DNA of 64,000 bases, taken from the NCBI RefSeq assembly GCF_030056665.1, contig NZ_JASHIG010000029.1. One strand, 5' to 3'. Position numbers and translations under genes: made by a program. Shown one piece after another: positions 25,236-35,000 of the stretch. The notes under the pieces were generated by a model. The model searched no databases and had not been told where the DNA came from. It saw only the letters and a program-made list of their open reading frames with translations. The DNA is from Flectobacillus roseus. Its GTDB lineage: Bacteria > Bacteroidota > Bacteroidia > Cytophagales > Spirosomataceae. Within the stretch, counting starts at the first letter, position 1, and each line of letters opens with the position of its first letter.

Positions 25236-26027
25236 TCAATGTTTAAAAAATATATCATAGCCAAAGCGTAAAATCACACCTATTACAACGACCACAAAGA
25301 AGATTCTTACAAAAGCACTCCCTTTTTTAAGCGCTAATTTAGTTCCAACTATTGATCCAAGAATGTTGGCAATCGCCAATGGAATTGCTACTTTGTACAA
25401 CACATCCCCCGATGACATAAAATAGATAATAGCAGGCACATTAGAAGCGCAATTCATGATTTTGGCATAAGCGGAGGCGTGTAAAAAGTCTAGGTAAAAG
25501 ATTGATACAAAAGTAAATATCAAAAAGCTTCCCATACCTGGCCCGAAAAAGCCATCATAAAATCCTAAAACAGCTCCAGTGAGCATGACTCCCCAGAAAA
25601 ATACCTTACCATGATATTTGGGAGCATGATGCGTTCCTAAATCTTTTTTGACCAAAGTATATATTAAAACCAATACCAATAACACCAAAATGATGGGTCG
25701 TAGGGTTTCTTTGTCGAGCGAACTAACTAGTCGAGCTCCCATCAGGGCAAATATCCCTGTGATGGCTACAGCAGGCAGCATCACTTTCCAATCCACCTTA
25801 ACTTGTTTTATATATTGTGAGGCTGCTACTAAAGTACCTGACACAGATGCTAATTTGTGTGTGCCAATAATAGTTGGAATAGAAAACTGCGGTAAAAAAA
25901 TCAATAATGCAGGTAGTTGGATCATTCCTCCACCACCAACAATCGAATCAACAAATCCAGCAGAGAAGGCAAAAATTAGTAAAAAAGAAAGAGTTTGAAG
26001 ACTAATATCGTCAAGAAGCATGAGCAA
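25236..26027 (-). CDS. TSUP (TauE/SafE) family membrane permease
   Basis: 263 residues, about eight membrane spans in two similar halves. Family marks: FAFSAGFVDSIVGGGGMIQLPALL in the first half and GFYDGFFGPGMGSFLIF in the second half, the repeated glycine-rich motifs of TauE/SafE proteins. Family members move sulfite, sulfoacetate or other sulfur or carboxylate anions across the inner membrane; which one cannot be read here. A start at the Met two codons downstream is also possible. No neighbouring sulfur gene. Confidence 0.88.
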   Translation of the reverse strand: MLMLLDDISLQTLSFLLIFAFSAGFVDSIVGGGGMIQLPALLIFLPQFSIPTIIGTHKLASVSGTLVAASQYIKQVKVDWKVMLPAVAITGIFALMGARLVSSLDKETLRPIILVLLVLVLIYTLVKKDLGTHHAPKYHGKVFFWGVMLTGAVLGFYDGFFGPGMGSFLIFTFVSIFYLDFLHASAYAKIMNCASNVPAIIYFMSSGDVLYKVAIPLAIANILGSIVGTKLALKKGSAFVRIFFVVVVIGVILRFGYDIFFKH

Positions 26028-26092
26028 TTAGGGTTGATGATTTTTACAAAATTAGCTCAAACTCTTCAGATTTTTCTCAAACTACACCCAAA

Positions 26093-26914
26093 TCATTCGA
26101 AGGGCATTTTGAGTAAAGAGGTAATAGAGTCATTTTTGGACGCATTCATTTGGGTATCGACTCCATAGACAATCTCTTTTGGGTTGATTTCTGAAAATGT
26201 ACCAAATAAATGATCCCAAATAGAGAAAATATTTCCATAATTAGAATCCGTGTACGGTTGTACATAATGATGATGTACGTGATGCATATCGGGTGTGACA
26301 ATGAGCCAGCTTAAGATTTTGTTTACTTTCGAAGGCAAAGTAATATTGGCATGGTTAAACTGTGAAAGTAGAACCGACAAAGATTGATACATCATCACAA
26401 TCCACATAGGTGCACCAGTAATTACTATAGCAAGGGTTGTAAATACAAATCTAAAAACACTCTCTCCAGGGTGATGTCGATTAGCAGTAGTGGTATCTAC
26501 TTGCATATCACTATGATGAATAATATGAAATCGCCACATCCATTTGACTTTATGCTCAAGCCAGTGGACAAACCAAGCGCCTATAAAGTCCAATAATACC
26601 AACCCCAAAATAGCATATATCCAGAGAGGCATATCAGGAAGCCAGTTAATGATACCAAACTGGTTACTAACTGCCCAATCTGAAGATTTTAGAAGAATAA
26701 ATGCTAAAATAAAATTGACCACGATGGTTGTTATCGTAAAAAAGATATTAACACCAGCATGACGCCATTTATGATAGGAAAATTTGAATAGTGGTAAGGT
26801 TGATTCAATCAACCAAAAAAAAGTGATGCCACCCACCAAAATTACTGAGCGATGTGATGAAGGAATAGTAGAAAAATAGTTTACGAGCCTTTCCATATTA
26901 ATATACTTTTTCAA
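26093..26914 (-). CDS. fatty acid hydroxylase / sterol desaturase family membrane protein
   Basis: 273 residues with about four membrane spans and the histidine clusters of the di-iron membrane hydroxylase superfamily: HWLEH (near 119), RFHIIHHSD, ANRHHPGE and DMHHVHHHY. These should hold a di-iron centre that hydroxylates or desaturates a lipid acyl chain or related substrate. A start at the Met six codons downstream (MERLVNYF) is equally likely. It lies 65 bases upstream of the TSUP permease gene on the same strand and may share its transcript, though there is no evident functional link. Confidence 0.88.
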   Translation of the reverse strand: MKKYINMERLVNYFSTIPSSHRSVILVGGITFFWLIESTLPLFKFSYHKWRHAGVNIFFTITTIVVNFILAFILLKSSDWAVSNQFGIINWLPDMPLWIYAILGLVLLDFIGAWFVHWLEHKVKWMWRFHIIHHSDMQVDTTTANRHHPGESVFRFVFTTLAIVITGAPMWIVMMYQSLSVLLSQFNHANITLPSKVNKILSWLIVTPDMHHVHHHYVQPYTDSNYGNIFSIWDHLFGTFSEINPKEIVYGVDTQMNASKNDSITSLLKMPFE

Positions 26915-27038
26915 GATTTTTTTGAATAAAGATTATTAATATAAATATATCTATTTTAAGTTGTCTTATTCGTGATTAAATTATAAAATTTTACTTTAAA
27001 AAAATCATGCAATAGTGTATGAAAATCAACGATTATCA

Positions 27039-27046
27039 TATCTTTG
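27039..27046 (+). promoter_or_regulatory. candidate -7 box for the LuxR regulator gene
   Basis: TATCTTTG matches TAnnTTTG about 100 bases before the start at 27147; no good -33 TTG is seen at the expected spacing. Confidence 0.4.
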
Positions 27047-27146
27047 TTCCGTAAAATAAAAACTAATACCACCACTTTTAAACAAAGCTTACTTTTGTGT
27101 TAATCACTCAAAATAAAGTTTTATCACTAATATTAGCCTTAATTAT

Positions 27147-27758
27147 ATGAATTTATTAATCATTTATGAGCATCAGTTATTGGCTGATGGCCTTAAAGTT
27201 ATTCTTGAGCCCAACCCTAGTATTTTATCTGTTAGTCTACTTTCATTAGAACAAGTTTCTGCACAGAGTATCCAGTCTATTGCGCCAGATGTTTTATTGA
27301 TTGATTGTCAGCAGTATCATTTGCAATTAGCTAATGTTCTTGATGACTTGTCTGTACAAAATACTAAACCAGCTACTTTTTTGATAGGAGGAAAGCAATG
27401 GTTTCCCAATCCTTCTTCGGTTACCAAAGTTTTCCAGATGAATAATGGATTGCAAGATTTACTTGCTGAACTGAATGCTTTGAGTATAAACTCTTCTCAG
27501 AAAAGAATTAGCGAAATTCATCAAACACCATTTTTTAGTAAATATGGAATTTCTCTGCGTGAAGCTCAGGTAATCGCTTATGTTATGCAAGGAGAGTCTA
27601 GCAAGTCGATTTCTGAAAAGCTGTTTATTAGTGTCCATACTGTAAACACGCACAAGCGGAATATTTATCAAAAGCTGTCGGTGCCAAACGAAAGAGAACT
27701 GATAAAATTCGTTCAGAGCAAGTTTAAAACGGAGTACTCCTATAAGTCCAAAAATTAG
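27147..27758 (+). CDS. LuxR-family regulator with degenerate receiver domain
   Basis: 203 residues. The N-terminal half has a response-regulator-like shape (NLLIIYEHQLLADGLKVIL, then PDVLLIDCQQY): the phospho-acceptor-like Asp is present, but the paired acidic residues usually at the first strand are replaced (IYEHQ). Phosphorylation-dependent control is therefore doubtful. The C-terminus is a normal LuxR/GerE HTH (GISLREAQVIAYVMQGESSK, then VHTVNTHKRNIYQKLSV). No histidine kinase is adjacent. Its stop codon overlaps that of the convergent MFS gene by 4 bases. Confidence 0.82.
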   Translation: MNLLIIYEHQLLADGLKVILEPNPSILSVSLLSLEQVSAQSIQSIAPDVLLIDCQQYHLQLANVLDDLSVQNTKPATFLIGGKQWFPNPSSVTKVFQMNNGLQDLLAELNALSINSSQKRISEIHQTPFFSKYGISLREAQVIAYVMQGESSKSISEKLFISVHTVNTHKRNIYQKLSVPNERELIKFVQSKFKTEYSYKSKN

Positions 27759-28930
27759 TTACCTCTTTTTCTTGTAATGATGCCAGTAATCATACCAAGC
27801 GAAAGTGGAAAAAATAGCCATTCAATCCCGATTATGGCTTGTAGATTTTGCAAAAGCATGATACTAATAACTGTGATAGCAAAGCCTATGCTGTTGACGA
27901 TGGTTATTGCTGAAGCACGATATACAGGTTGTGCATTTTGTGAAATAAGTGTAGAGAATTGAGGTGAGTCTGCCACTACGCTGAAACCCCAAATTAATAG
28001 TAAGCCTATAAAAATTCCAAATGGTAACTGCCAAATAAAAGGGCTTAGTAAACAACAAAATCCAGAAACAATTAAGAAAAAGTACGCTAACTGACGACTT
28101 GTGAAACGTTGTTGGGAGAGTTCTGCTGTGCATATACATCCCAAAATACCCATACCTATTATGCCAAAAGACCATGCTGAAATAGAAAATGATTCTTGGT
28201 GTAGGCTTTGATAGTGTTGTAAAATGACTGGCACAAAAGCCCAAAAAGTATATAGCTCGAACATATGTCCAAAATAGCCCCAAGCATATTGTTTGAAATT
28301 GGGATTGGCAAATGCTTCAAATATAGCTTTTGGGCTAAAAGTTCCTATTTTCTGACGATAGGGTCCATCCGTTATTCCTATGGCTATCAATAAAGCTCCA
28401 CTACACGATAAGACAGATGCTGCAATAATGATAGTTTGCCAATCAAAATGCCATTGTATTGCTGCTAAAAAGTGACCAAAGGAAGTGCCTAATACCAGCG
28501 CACCTACCAGATACCCTAATGCTTTTCCCAATCCTTTTTGATGCCAATCGCTCATGATTTTCATGCCAACAGGATATACACCAGCTAGAAAAAATCCTAC
28601 TCCAAATCTTATGCTTAAAAGTAATGTCATGTTTCCCATACTCCTAAGCGTAAGAAGGTTGATTAGTGCCCCTAAAAGTGCAGAGAAAACAAATACCCAT
28701 TTGGGTGAAAATCGATCACTAATTGCCAAAATGGCATAACAAAGAGTACCACAAACAAAACCTAATTGCACAGCTGAAGTCATGTTGCCTAAAAAATGAT
28801 TGTTTTGCGGAAATAGCGGTTGAATATCCTTTAAAATGGCATTGACTGCAAACCAAAGAGAAGTTCCCGAAAATTGCGCAAAAACTACGACAGGTGTTAC
28901 AGTCTTAGGACTTTTTATAAAATTTAACAT
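27755..28930 (-). CDS. MFS transporter
   Basis: 391 residues with about 12 hydrophobic spans. MFS pattern: FAQFSGTSLWFAVNAIL in helix 1, ILAISDRFSPKWVFV (helix 2-3 loop, a variant of the usual GxLaDrxGrk) and GVGFFLAGVYPVGMKIMSDW. This is a nitrate/cyanate-like or general drug/metabolite carrier type; the substrate cannot be named. Its upstream side abuts a tandem repeat array, so the promoter lies within or next to the repeats. Convergent overlap of 4 bases with the LuxR gene. Confidence 0.82.
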   Translation of the reverse strand: MLNFIKSPKTVTPVVVFAQFSGTSLWFAVNAILKDIQPLFPQNNHFLGNMTSAVQLGFVCGTLCYAILAISDRFSPKWVFVFSALLGALINLLTLRSMGNMTLLLSIRFGVGFFLAGVYPVGMKIMSDWHQKGLGKALGYLVGALVLGTSFGHFLAAIQWHFDWQTIIIAASVLSCSGALLIAIGITDGPYRQKIGTFSPKAIFEAFANPNFKQYAWGYFGHMFELYTFWAFVPVILQHYQSLHQESFSISAWSFGIIGMGILGCICTAELSQQRFTSRQLAYFFLIVSGFCCLLSPFIWQLPFGIFIGLLLIWGFSVVADSPQFSTLISQNAQPVYRASAITIVNSIGFAITVISIMLLQNLQAIIGIEWLFFPLSLGMITGIITRKRGN

Positions 28931-28983
28931 AGTCTATTTTCTCAAATACTAATGAGTAATCATGCAAAATAAGATTTAAAATG

Positions 28984-29517
28984 CTCAGGCACTAGGCAAC
29001 AGGCACAAGGCAAAGAGTTTTAACATGTTTTTAAAACCCAAGCCATGCTTTTTTCCAAAGCTCTCTGCCAAAAGCCGATACCTGAAAGCCTAAAGGCAAT
29101 AGGCACAAGGCAAAGAGTTTTAACATGTTTTTAAAACCCAATCCATGCCTTTTCCCAAAGCTCTCTTCCGAAAGCCGACATCTGAAAGCTTAAAGGCAAC
29201 AGGCACAAGTCAAAGAGTTTTAACAAGTTTTTATTAACCAAAGCCATGCTTTTTCCCAAAGCCCACTGCCGAAAGCCGATACCTGAAAGCCTAAAGGCAA
29301 TAGACACAAGTCAAAGAGTTTTAACAAGTTTTTAAAAACCCAAGCCATGCCTTTTTCCAAAGCCCACTGCCGAAAGCCGACATCTGAAAGCCTATAGGTA
29401 ACAGGAGTTGGGCAAAGAGTTTTAACATGTTTTAATAACCCAAGCCATGCTTTTTTCAAAGCCCACTGCCGAAAGCTGATACCTGAAAGCCTAAAGCCTA
29501 TGGCATAGAGCGTATAG
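28984..29517. repeat. tandem array of five ~100-bp repeats
   Basis: The phrase CAAAGAGTTTTAACA recurs at 29011, 29111, 29211, 29312 and 29413, a period of 100-101 bases. Each unit reads roughly AGGCAAxAGGCACAAGGCAA, AGAGTTTTAACATGTTTTT, ACCCAAGCCATGCTTTTTCC, AAAGCCCACTGCCGAAAGCC, GATACCTGAAAGCCTAA. Copies differ by a few percent and there are no unique spacers, so it is not a CRISPR. Single inverted copies occur near 36.53 and 51.56 kb. A frame crossing the array is only translated repeat. Confidence 0.9.
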
Positions 29518-29524
29518 CCTAATC

Positions 29525-30184
29525 TTATTCCACAACTACATAGGCTCTAACTGGAAAGGTTCCCATTCCTTTAACCTTCGGTGGTGTTGCACAAAATTTT
29601 ATTGATATTCCATCAGGAACTTGCTTTAGATTACAGAGATGTTCGACAATCAAGATTTCGTTTTTGAGTAAAATCGTATGGACTGGTCTAGTTTTTCCAG
29701 ATACATCATCAATATTGTACGAGTCTATCCCCACCAAAATCACTTTTTGATCTACCAGATATTGGGCAGCCTCTGCGGTTAAATAAGGGTTTTCTGAATA
29801 ATATGCTTCCTGTTCCCAAAGTTCATCCCAGCCTGTGTGTACCAATACAGCTTTGTTATGGATGTCATATTGTTTGAAAATAGCGACATCAATCATTTTA
29901 CGTTCTTGATAGGGAACTCTGATTATGACAGCGTCGAGGAGAGCTGTCTTTTCTATTAAAATATCGGATAAATCTTTCCCATCTTCATATCTGTGAAATG
30001 GCGTATCGATATAAGTTCCTGTATTCGAGACCATTTCGATTTTCCCAATTTGGAATGAAGTGTCTTCATCGTACCAATTCTTTGATTCCTTACGAGTCCA
30101 ATAATCACAAATTTTTGGTGCAGGAAGTCCTTTGTATGTAACAGTACCATCTTCGATGGTATGGCTTAAGTCGATGAATTTCAT
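29525..30184 (-). CDS. cyclase family protein (kynurenine formamidase-like metal hydrolase)
   Basis: 219 residues. It begins FIDLSHTIEDGTVTYKGLP and holds SNTGTYIDTPFHRYEDGKDL, which corresponds to the metal-binding HxGTHxDxPxH motif of the cyclase/kynurenine formamidase family. Two of the usual His ligands read Asn and Tyr, while Asp and the last His are kept. A downstream VGIDSYNIDDVSGKTRPVHTILL segment also fits the family (IDS, H-x-L). Likely a cytoplasmic amide or lactone hydrolase; substrate unknown, and metal use may differ from the classical enzymes. Confidence 0.75.
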   Translation of the reverse strand: MKFIDLSHTIEDGTVTYKGLPAPKICDYWTRKESKNWYDEDTSFQIGKIEMVSNTGTYIDTPFHRYEDGKDLSDILIEKTALLDAVIIRVPYQERKMIDVAIFKQYDIHNKAVLVHTGWDELWEQEAYYSENPYLTAEAAQYLVDQKVILVGIDSYNIDDVSGKTRPVHTILLKNEILIVEHLCNLKQVPDGISIKFCATPPKVKGMGTFPVRAYVVVE

Positions 30185-30244
30185 GAGTAGTAAAGTAAAA
30201 TTTGATAAACATTGAAGAATAAATGTACGGAAAAGTTTACCAAA

Positions 30245-31399
30245 TTACTCACGTTTGGGCGACTGTCCCATTGCTCTTCCAACAGCTTTTATTCCATATC
30301 GACTACGAATATTATCCATAGCAGTATATAGCGGTGCTATTTTGGCACTTTGATCAAACAAGCTGAGTTGCTGGACACCCCGAACCAATTTGGTAAAACG
30401 CACTCCAACTAGTCTTATCAAAAGACGTTTTTCATAGAGTTGTTCGAAAAGTTGTAGGATTAGTGGTATCAGAATATGGTCGGCAGAAGTACTTGCAATG
30501 ACTATTTGTTTGCTATGTGTATCAAAGTTCGAATATCTCAGTTTTACCGTAACACAAGCGGTACAATATCCCTCTTGCCGTAACTCATAGCTTAATTGTT
30601 CAGTAAGACGTATTATAACAGATCTGAGGTAAATAATATCTGTTGTATCCTGCTGAAAAGTTACTTCTTTGGACATACTTTTGGGTTCAGAATAGGGAAT
30701 TACGGGTGTAAAATCTATGCCATTGGCTTTTTCCCACAGAACTTTCCCCATCTTGCCGAAAGTGCGCTCAAGTACCTTAAAGGGCATTTCTCCCAAAGTA
30801 CCTACTTTAGATATCCCCATATTTCGCAATGTTTGAGCTGTCACTTCGCCAACCATCGGAAGTTTATTAATATTAAGAGGGGCTAAGTATCCCTTTTCTG
30901 CTCCAATATGTACAAGGTCAAAGTTGGCAGGTTTTACTTCATTGGTTATTACTTTAGAAACAGTTTTGTTCGTAGACAATCCAAAGGAAATACTCAGCCC
31001 TGTTTCTTTAATAATCGTTTTGCGGAGCTTTTGAGCATAGGAAAAAGTTCCAAAGAACTTTTCCATGCCAGTCATGTCCAAATAAAATTCATCGACCGAC
31101 GCTTTCTCAACAAGGGGGGCGTTACTCACAATAACCTCAGTAACCATGTCTGAATATTGAGAGTAAGATTCATAATCACCTCTGACAATTATAGCCTCAG
31201 GACAGAGATGTCGTGCCATACGCATAGGCATAGCCGAATGTATACCAAAGCGCCTAGCTTCATAACTACAGGCTGATACAACACCACGATCGGACATACC
31301 ACCCACAATAACAGGTTTATTATTTAGCTGACTATTTCTTAATCTTTCTACAGATACAAAAAAGCAGTCAAGGTCCATGTGTACAATAGCTCTCTCCAT
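30245..31399 (-). CDS. dinB: DNA polymerase IV (Y family)
   Basis: 384 residues. Y-family translesion polymerase: VHMDLDCFFVSVE (metal-binding Asp pair), YEARRFGIHSAMPMRMA, ASVDEFYLDMTG (catalytic Asp-Glu), helix-hairpin-helix NKLPMVGEVTAQTLRNMGI and a little-finger domain ending near 345. Length is slightly above the E. coli enzyme. The upstream region has an unusual series of dyads (31416-31439 and 31473-31514) and four TTTAGCTA-type words that may govern expression. Confidence 0.93.
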   Translation of the reverse strand: MERAIVHMDLDCFFVSVERLRNSQLNNKPVIVGGMSDRGVVSACSYEARRFGIHSAMPMRMARHLCPEAIIVRGDYESYSQYSDMVTEVIVSNAPLVEKASVDEFYLDMTGMEKFFGTFSYAQKLRKTIIKETGLSISFGLSTNKTVSKVITNEVKPANFDLVHIGAEKGYLAPLNINKLPMVGEVTAQTLRNMGISKVGTLGEMPFKVLERTFGKMGKVLWEKANGIDFTPVIPYSEPKSMSKEVTFQQDTTDIIYLRSVIIRLTEQLSYELRQEGYCTACVTVKLRYSNFDTHSKQIVIASTSADHILIPLILQLFEQLYEKRLLIRLVGVRFTKLVRGVQQLSLFDQSAKIAPLYTAMDNIRSRYGIKAVGRAMGQSPKRE

Positions 31400-31415
31400 T
31401 TTTAGCTACAAAATA

Positions 31416-31439
31416 TATTCAAATAGATTAATTTGAATA
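31416..31439. promoter_or_regulatory. 9-bp inverted repeat upstream of dinB
   Basis: TATTCAAAT (31416-31424) and ATTTGAATA (31431-31439) flank a 6-base spacer, 17-40 bases upstream of the dinB start. Operator-like geometry; regulator unknown. Confidence 0.5.
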
Positions 31440-31472
31440 CAAAAATAAGCTAAAAGTATATATTAAAGTTTA

Positions 31473-31514
31473 TTTAGCTATATTTTTTATTTTAAAATAA
31501 AAAATATAGCTAAA
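31473..31514. repeat. 42-bp perfect palindrome
   Basis: The 21 bases from 31473 (TTTAGCTATATTTTTTATTT + T) are followed without spacer by their exact reverse complement (to 31514). It is purely A/T apart from two GC pairs, and lies in the 658-base gap between dinB and the T9SS protein gene. It could form a cruciform or be a binding site. As a terminator it would be misplaced, since both flanking genes point away from it. Confidence 0.8.
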
Positions 31515-31975
31515 ATTTATGCTACTGAAGTACAGAAAGATAAGAAGGAGAGTATGATGTAGCATTGCAGAAAAATAGTGGTAGAGTGAATCGTCTATTT
31601 CTAAATTGGAGGTTGGATAAAAGTCTGGATAAAAATGATTGTGTATTGTATAATATGGCATTAATGAGCTTTAGGATGTAGTCAAAAAATGTAGTCAGGA
31701 TTTTATTAGAAATACTTTTATCATGTGCATACGGCATATAGATTAATGCCTATTTCGGGTAAAATTAATTTTGTTTTTTACCACTAACTTACTAGACTAT
31801 TAGCATGTAGTAATTCTACAGCAATAGACTCCGCTTGGTTTCAATGAATGTCAGAAAATCAAGGATAACCGTTGTTTATAGGATTTTTTTATTATAGATT
31901 TGAACTTATAACTTGTAATGTTCATATTGCTAAAATCTAGACAACGATGAAACTATCTTACACCAATGTGTAAAT
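31515..31975. other. non-coding gap upstream of the first T9SS gene
   Basis: About 460 A/T-rich bases with only short, low-quality frames and no recognisable RNA gene. The right end holds a candidate promoter (31976-31983). Confidence 0.4.
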
Positions 31976-31983
31976 TAAATTTG
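31976..31983 (+). promoter_or_regulatory. candidate -7 box for the first T9SS protein gene
   Basis: TAAATTTG fits TAnnTTTG, 74 bases before the start codon at 32058. No clear -33 element. Confidence 0.4.
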
Positions 31984-32057
31984 TATAAACACACTTATTT
32001 TATCAGTGGTTAGAAAGGTATTCTGAGCCTAGAAATTGCTTTAATCAATTTAAATTT

Positions 32058-35000
32058 ATGTACCGTCTTTTACTCCTAATTTCATTATGGTGTTGTGCCA
32101 TAATCACCTCTCTTGGTCAGAGTATCTCTGTCATTAGTGTTGTCGAACCTGCTTCAAGTCGCTATCTATGCCCTAATAAAAACTTGGTAGTTGCCTACCT
32201 AACATCTGGAGCATTTAATGCAGACAACAAATTTTCTATTCAACTTGAGTATGATAGTTATCTAAGCCCTACTAAAGAGGTATTAACACTAGAAACCAAG
32301 GATTCTCTTGGCTTTTTGGTCGGCAAAATTCCTGCTTCAATTACAAAATATATGAAGGAGTATGAGACTCCATATTATACTGTGAGTGTAGTTTCTAGTT
32401 CTCCAGTAGTCTCAGCCACATTGGGTGGGAGTAGTGGGTATCTTCCAGTAGGAGAGCTTCCTGACCAAACTATTAAGCAAGTTGGCAAGGTTTATATGCC
32501 TCAGAATGGTTCTGCAACAGTCACTCTGAGAGGTAGAGGGTCGGCGCCTTACACTTTGACTACTTCGGATGGGAGAAAATTTGTGGCATCAGGGAATTAT
32601 GGTCCGGGTGGAATCAATGAGACTCAAATGGTGCTAAGTTCTCAAAAATCTGAAACAATTACTTTTTCAACGATTGAAAATGGTTGTGGTATAGGTAAGA
32701 TTAGTGGCAAAATTGAGGCAGTCGTAACCGAAAACTCTCTACAGTTTGCTTCTTTGGATAATCGTTTTTTCTGCAAAGGAGCAAATATGCAATTGCCTAT
32801 TAATAAGATTGGTAACTGGAATGCCGACAATAAGTATGTTATTGAATTGACCAGCGAGCTTAGCGGTACGGTTTACACCGTAGAGGCTACCGAAAAAGAT
32901 GGTCTAGTGACAGGCAAAGTGCCAACCTTGTTGAATACGGGTAATTATACTGTAAGGGTGTATACCACAAGTCCTGAAGCTGCTACAGCTACTTATACCA
33001 TTAGTATATTTGATGCCACGCAGTTGACACTTCGAAGTATCAGTGCAAGTTCTATTACATTTGGGACGAGTGTTGTTTTGAATGTTGGAGTTACAGGAGC
33101 TTCTCCAATTTTATTTGAATTGTCTGATGGTACAAAAGGAAGGCTTATAAATTCTTATGGAAACTCTTTTGAAATAACTGTAAATCCTCAAACCTCGCAA
33201 ACGTACAAATTCAAGAGTGTAAGTGGCGTATGTGGTACTGGAGTCGGTTTAGGCGAATTTGCGGTAACTGTAAAAGAGGGAATAGAGGTGAAAAGCACAG
33301 AACGTAAGAAATACTGTCTTGGAGATACACTAAGAGCTACTTTTGTAAGTAGTAAAACTTTAATAAAGGGAACACCGATTAAAGGAGTGATCAAATTGAG
33401 TGGTTATCCTGATACAAATGTAGAACTTTCGGGGGTGGTTAAGCAAGATGGCGTAGCCGAATTTATGCTACCTAAAAGTCTTGACTTTGTTGTGCAGTCA
33501 TTTTCTATGGCACTGACAGCAAACAATACTAGTATTCAAGATCTTCTTTTTACGAAAGACGTCGCTACGCTTAATAAGATACCTGCTGTGACTAGCTTTG
33601 CAGCAGATTATGCTATCCCAATTTTAGATAAATCAGGTACTTTTACCTATAGAGCTACTTTTTCGGGTGGAGATATGGTAACCTATCGTAACTCACTTAA
33701 TCAAACATTCACATTGAATTCACTAAATAGTAGTGCTGTTGATAATTTCTATCAGGAAACTACTTCTATCCAAATTCTTTCAGTGTCTAATTTATGCGGA
33801 GTAAACAACACGCCTAGTAACGTCTTCACGGTCATTGTTAAGAATCCCGATAAAATTAGATTGCTAACACCTTTTCAATATGGAGCTGAGATTTGTGCAG
33901 ACAGCAAAATAAATTTGGAAATACAGACTACTGGTACATTCAATGCAGATTGTAAGTTTTATTTGGATTTGGTGAATGAAAGTGGATATGTATTGAAGGA
34001 GGGCGTAGCCGAATTTATTAATAATAAAACCGTTTGGAATGTTGCATCGTCCAATGGCTTTTACCCACAAAAAGCATATTTACAGGTTCGTGCGACGAGC
34101 CCTTACACGATAGCGCAGAAGATTGCCGTAGCAACAATAAAAAAGCCAGAGTATTCACGTCAGACAACCTTTAACTTTAATTATACCAAGGGGGGATATA
34201 ACGAAACTCCATCGATAATTTGTGATAATGCCAATAACTATACTGCTAAATTATCGAATGGAAACACATTTACAAGTAATGGTTTTGGTACTGTTTACTT
34301 TGAAGTGGATACCAAAAAAAGTACAGCTTTTGCCGTTACATCGCTTAGTAACCAGTGCGGGACTACAGATTTGAATGTGAAATTTAATATCAGCTATATC
34401 TATAAATACGTGGGCTTTTACGAAGGAAATTATGACAATAGCTTCAAACAAACACTTTGTAAAGGACAAAAATTAAATGTGAAATACTACGAATCGTATG
34501 CTTCGAGTGACTACCCTGTAACTACGCCTAATTATAGGTTGGAAATTTCAAGAGAAAGTAGTTTTTCTAATCCTACTGTTATCAAAAATAATATTGCTGA
34601 AACAGAACTTAGTGTGTCAATGCCAGAAGGCTTGGAAGCTGGTAATTACTACATGAGATTGGTAGATGAGCAAACTCCAGCGATTTCTTCGCCAGTTAAG
34701 TTGATTGTCTATCAATTACCACCGACTCCTGTTTCAACAATTGATGGACAAACTACATATTCTATTAAGTTGAATCAGAGTATTGTTCTTAAAAAAGACC
34801 CGACTACAGAAGAGTATGTCTATAATGAACAGGGGTATAGCTTTTTAATGAATGCCACAGGTGATCGTAGTGGGTTTACGCCAAGAGTTAGTGGAGTGTA
34901 TAAGATTAGTAGCTCAATAAATCAATGTGGTAAGATTGACAATCCTCTTAGCATTAAAGTGACAGTTTCTCCCATTATAGAATGGCGAAGTAATCTTGTT

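Noticed and set aside
29220..29459. 79-residue minus-strand frame in the repeat array
   Set aside because: It translates the repeat itself (the protein is internally repetitive) and has no signal or family; other repeat copies do not keep the frame.
28984..29517. CRISPR array
   Set aside because: The ~100-bp units are contiguous and nearly identical throughout, with no unique spacers and no cas genes nearby.
31473..31514. 42-bp palindrome as a transcription terminator
   Set aside because: It lies upstream of both flanking genes (dinB - and the T9SS gene +), so there is no transcript for it to end.
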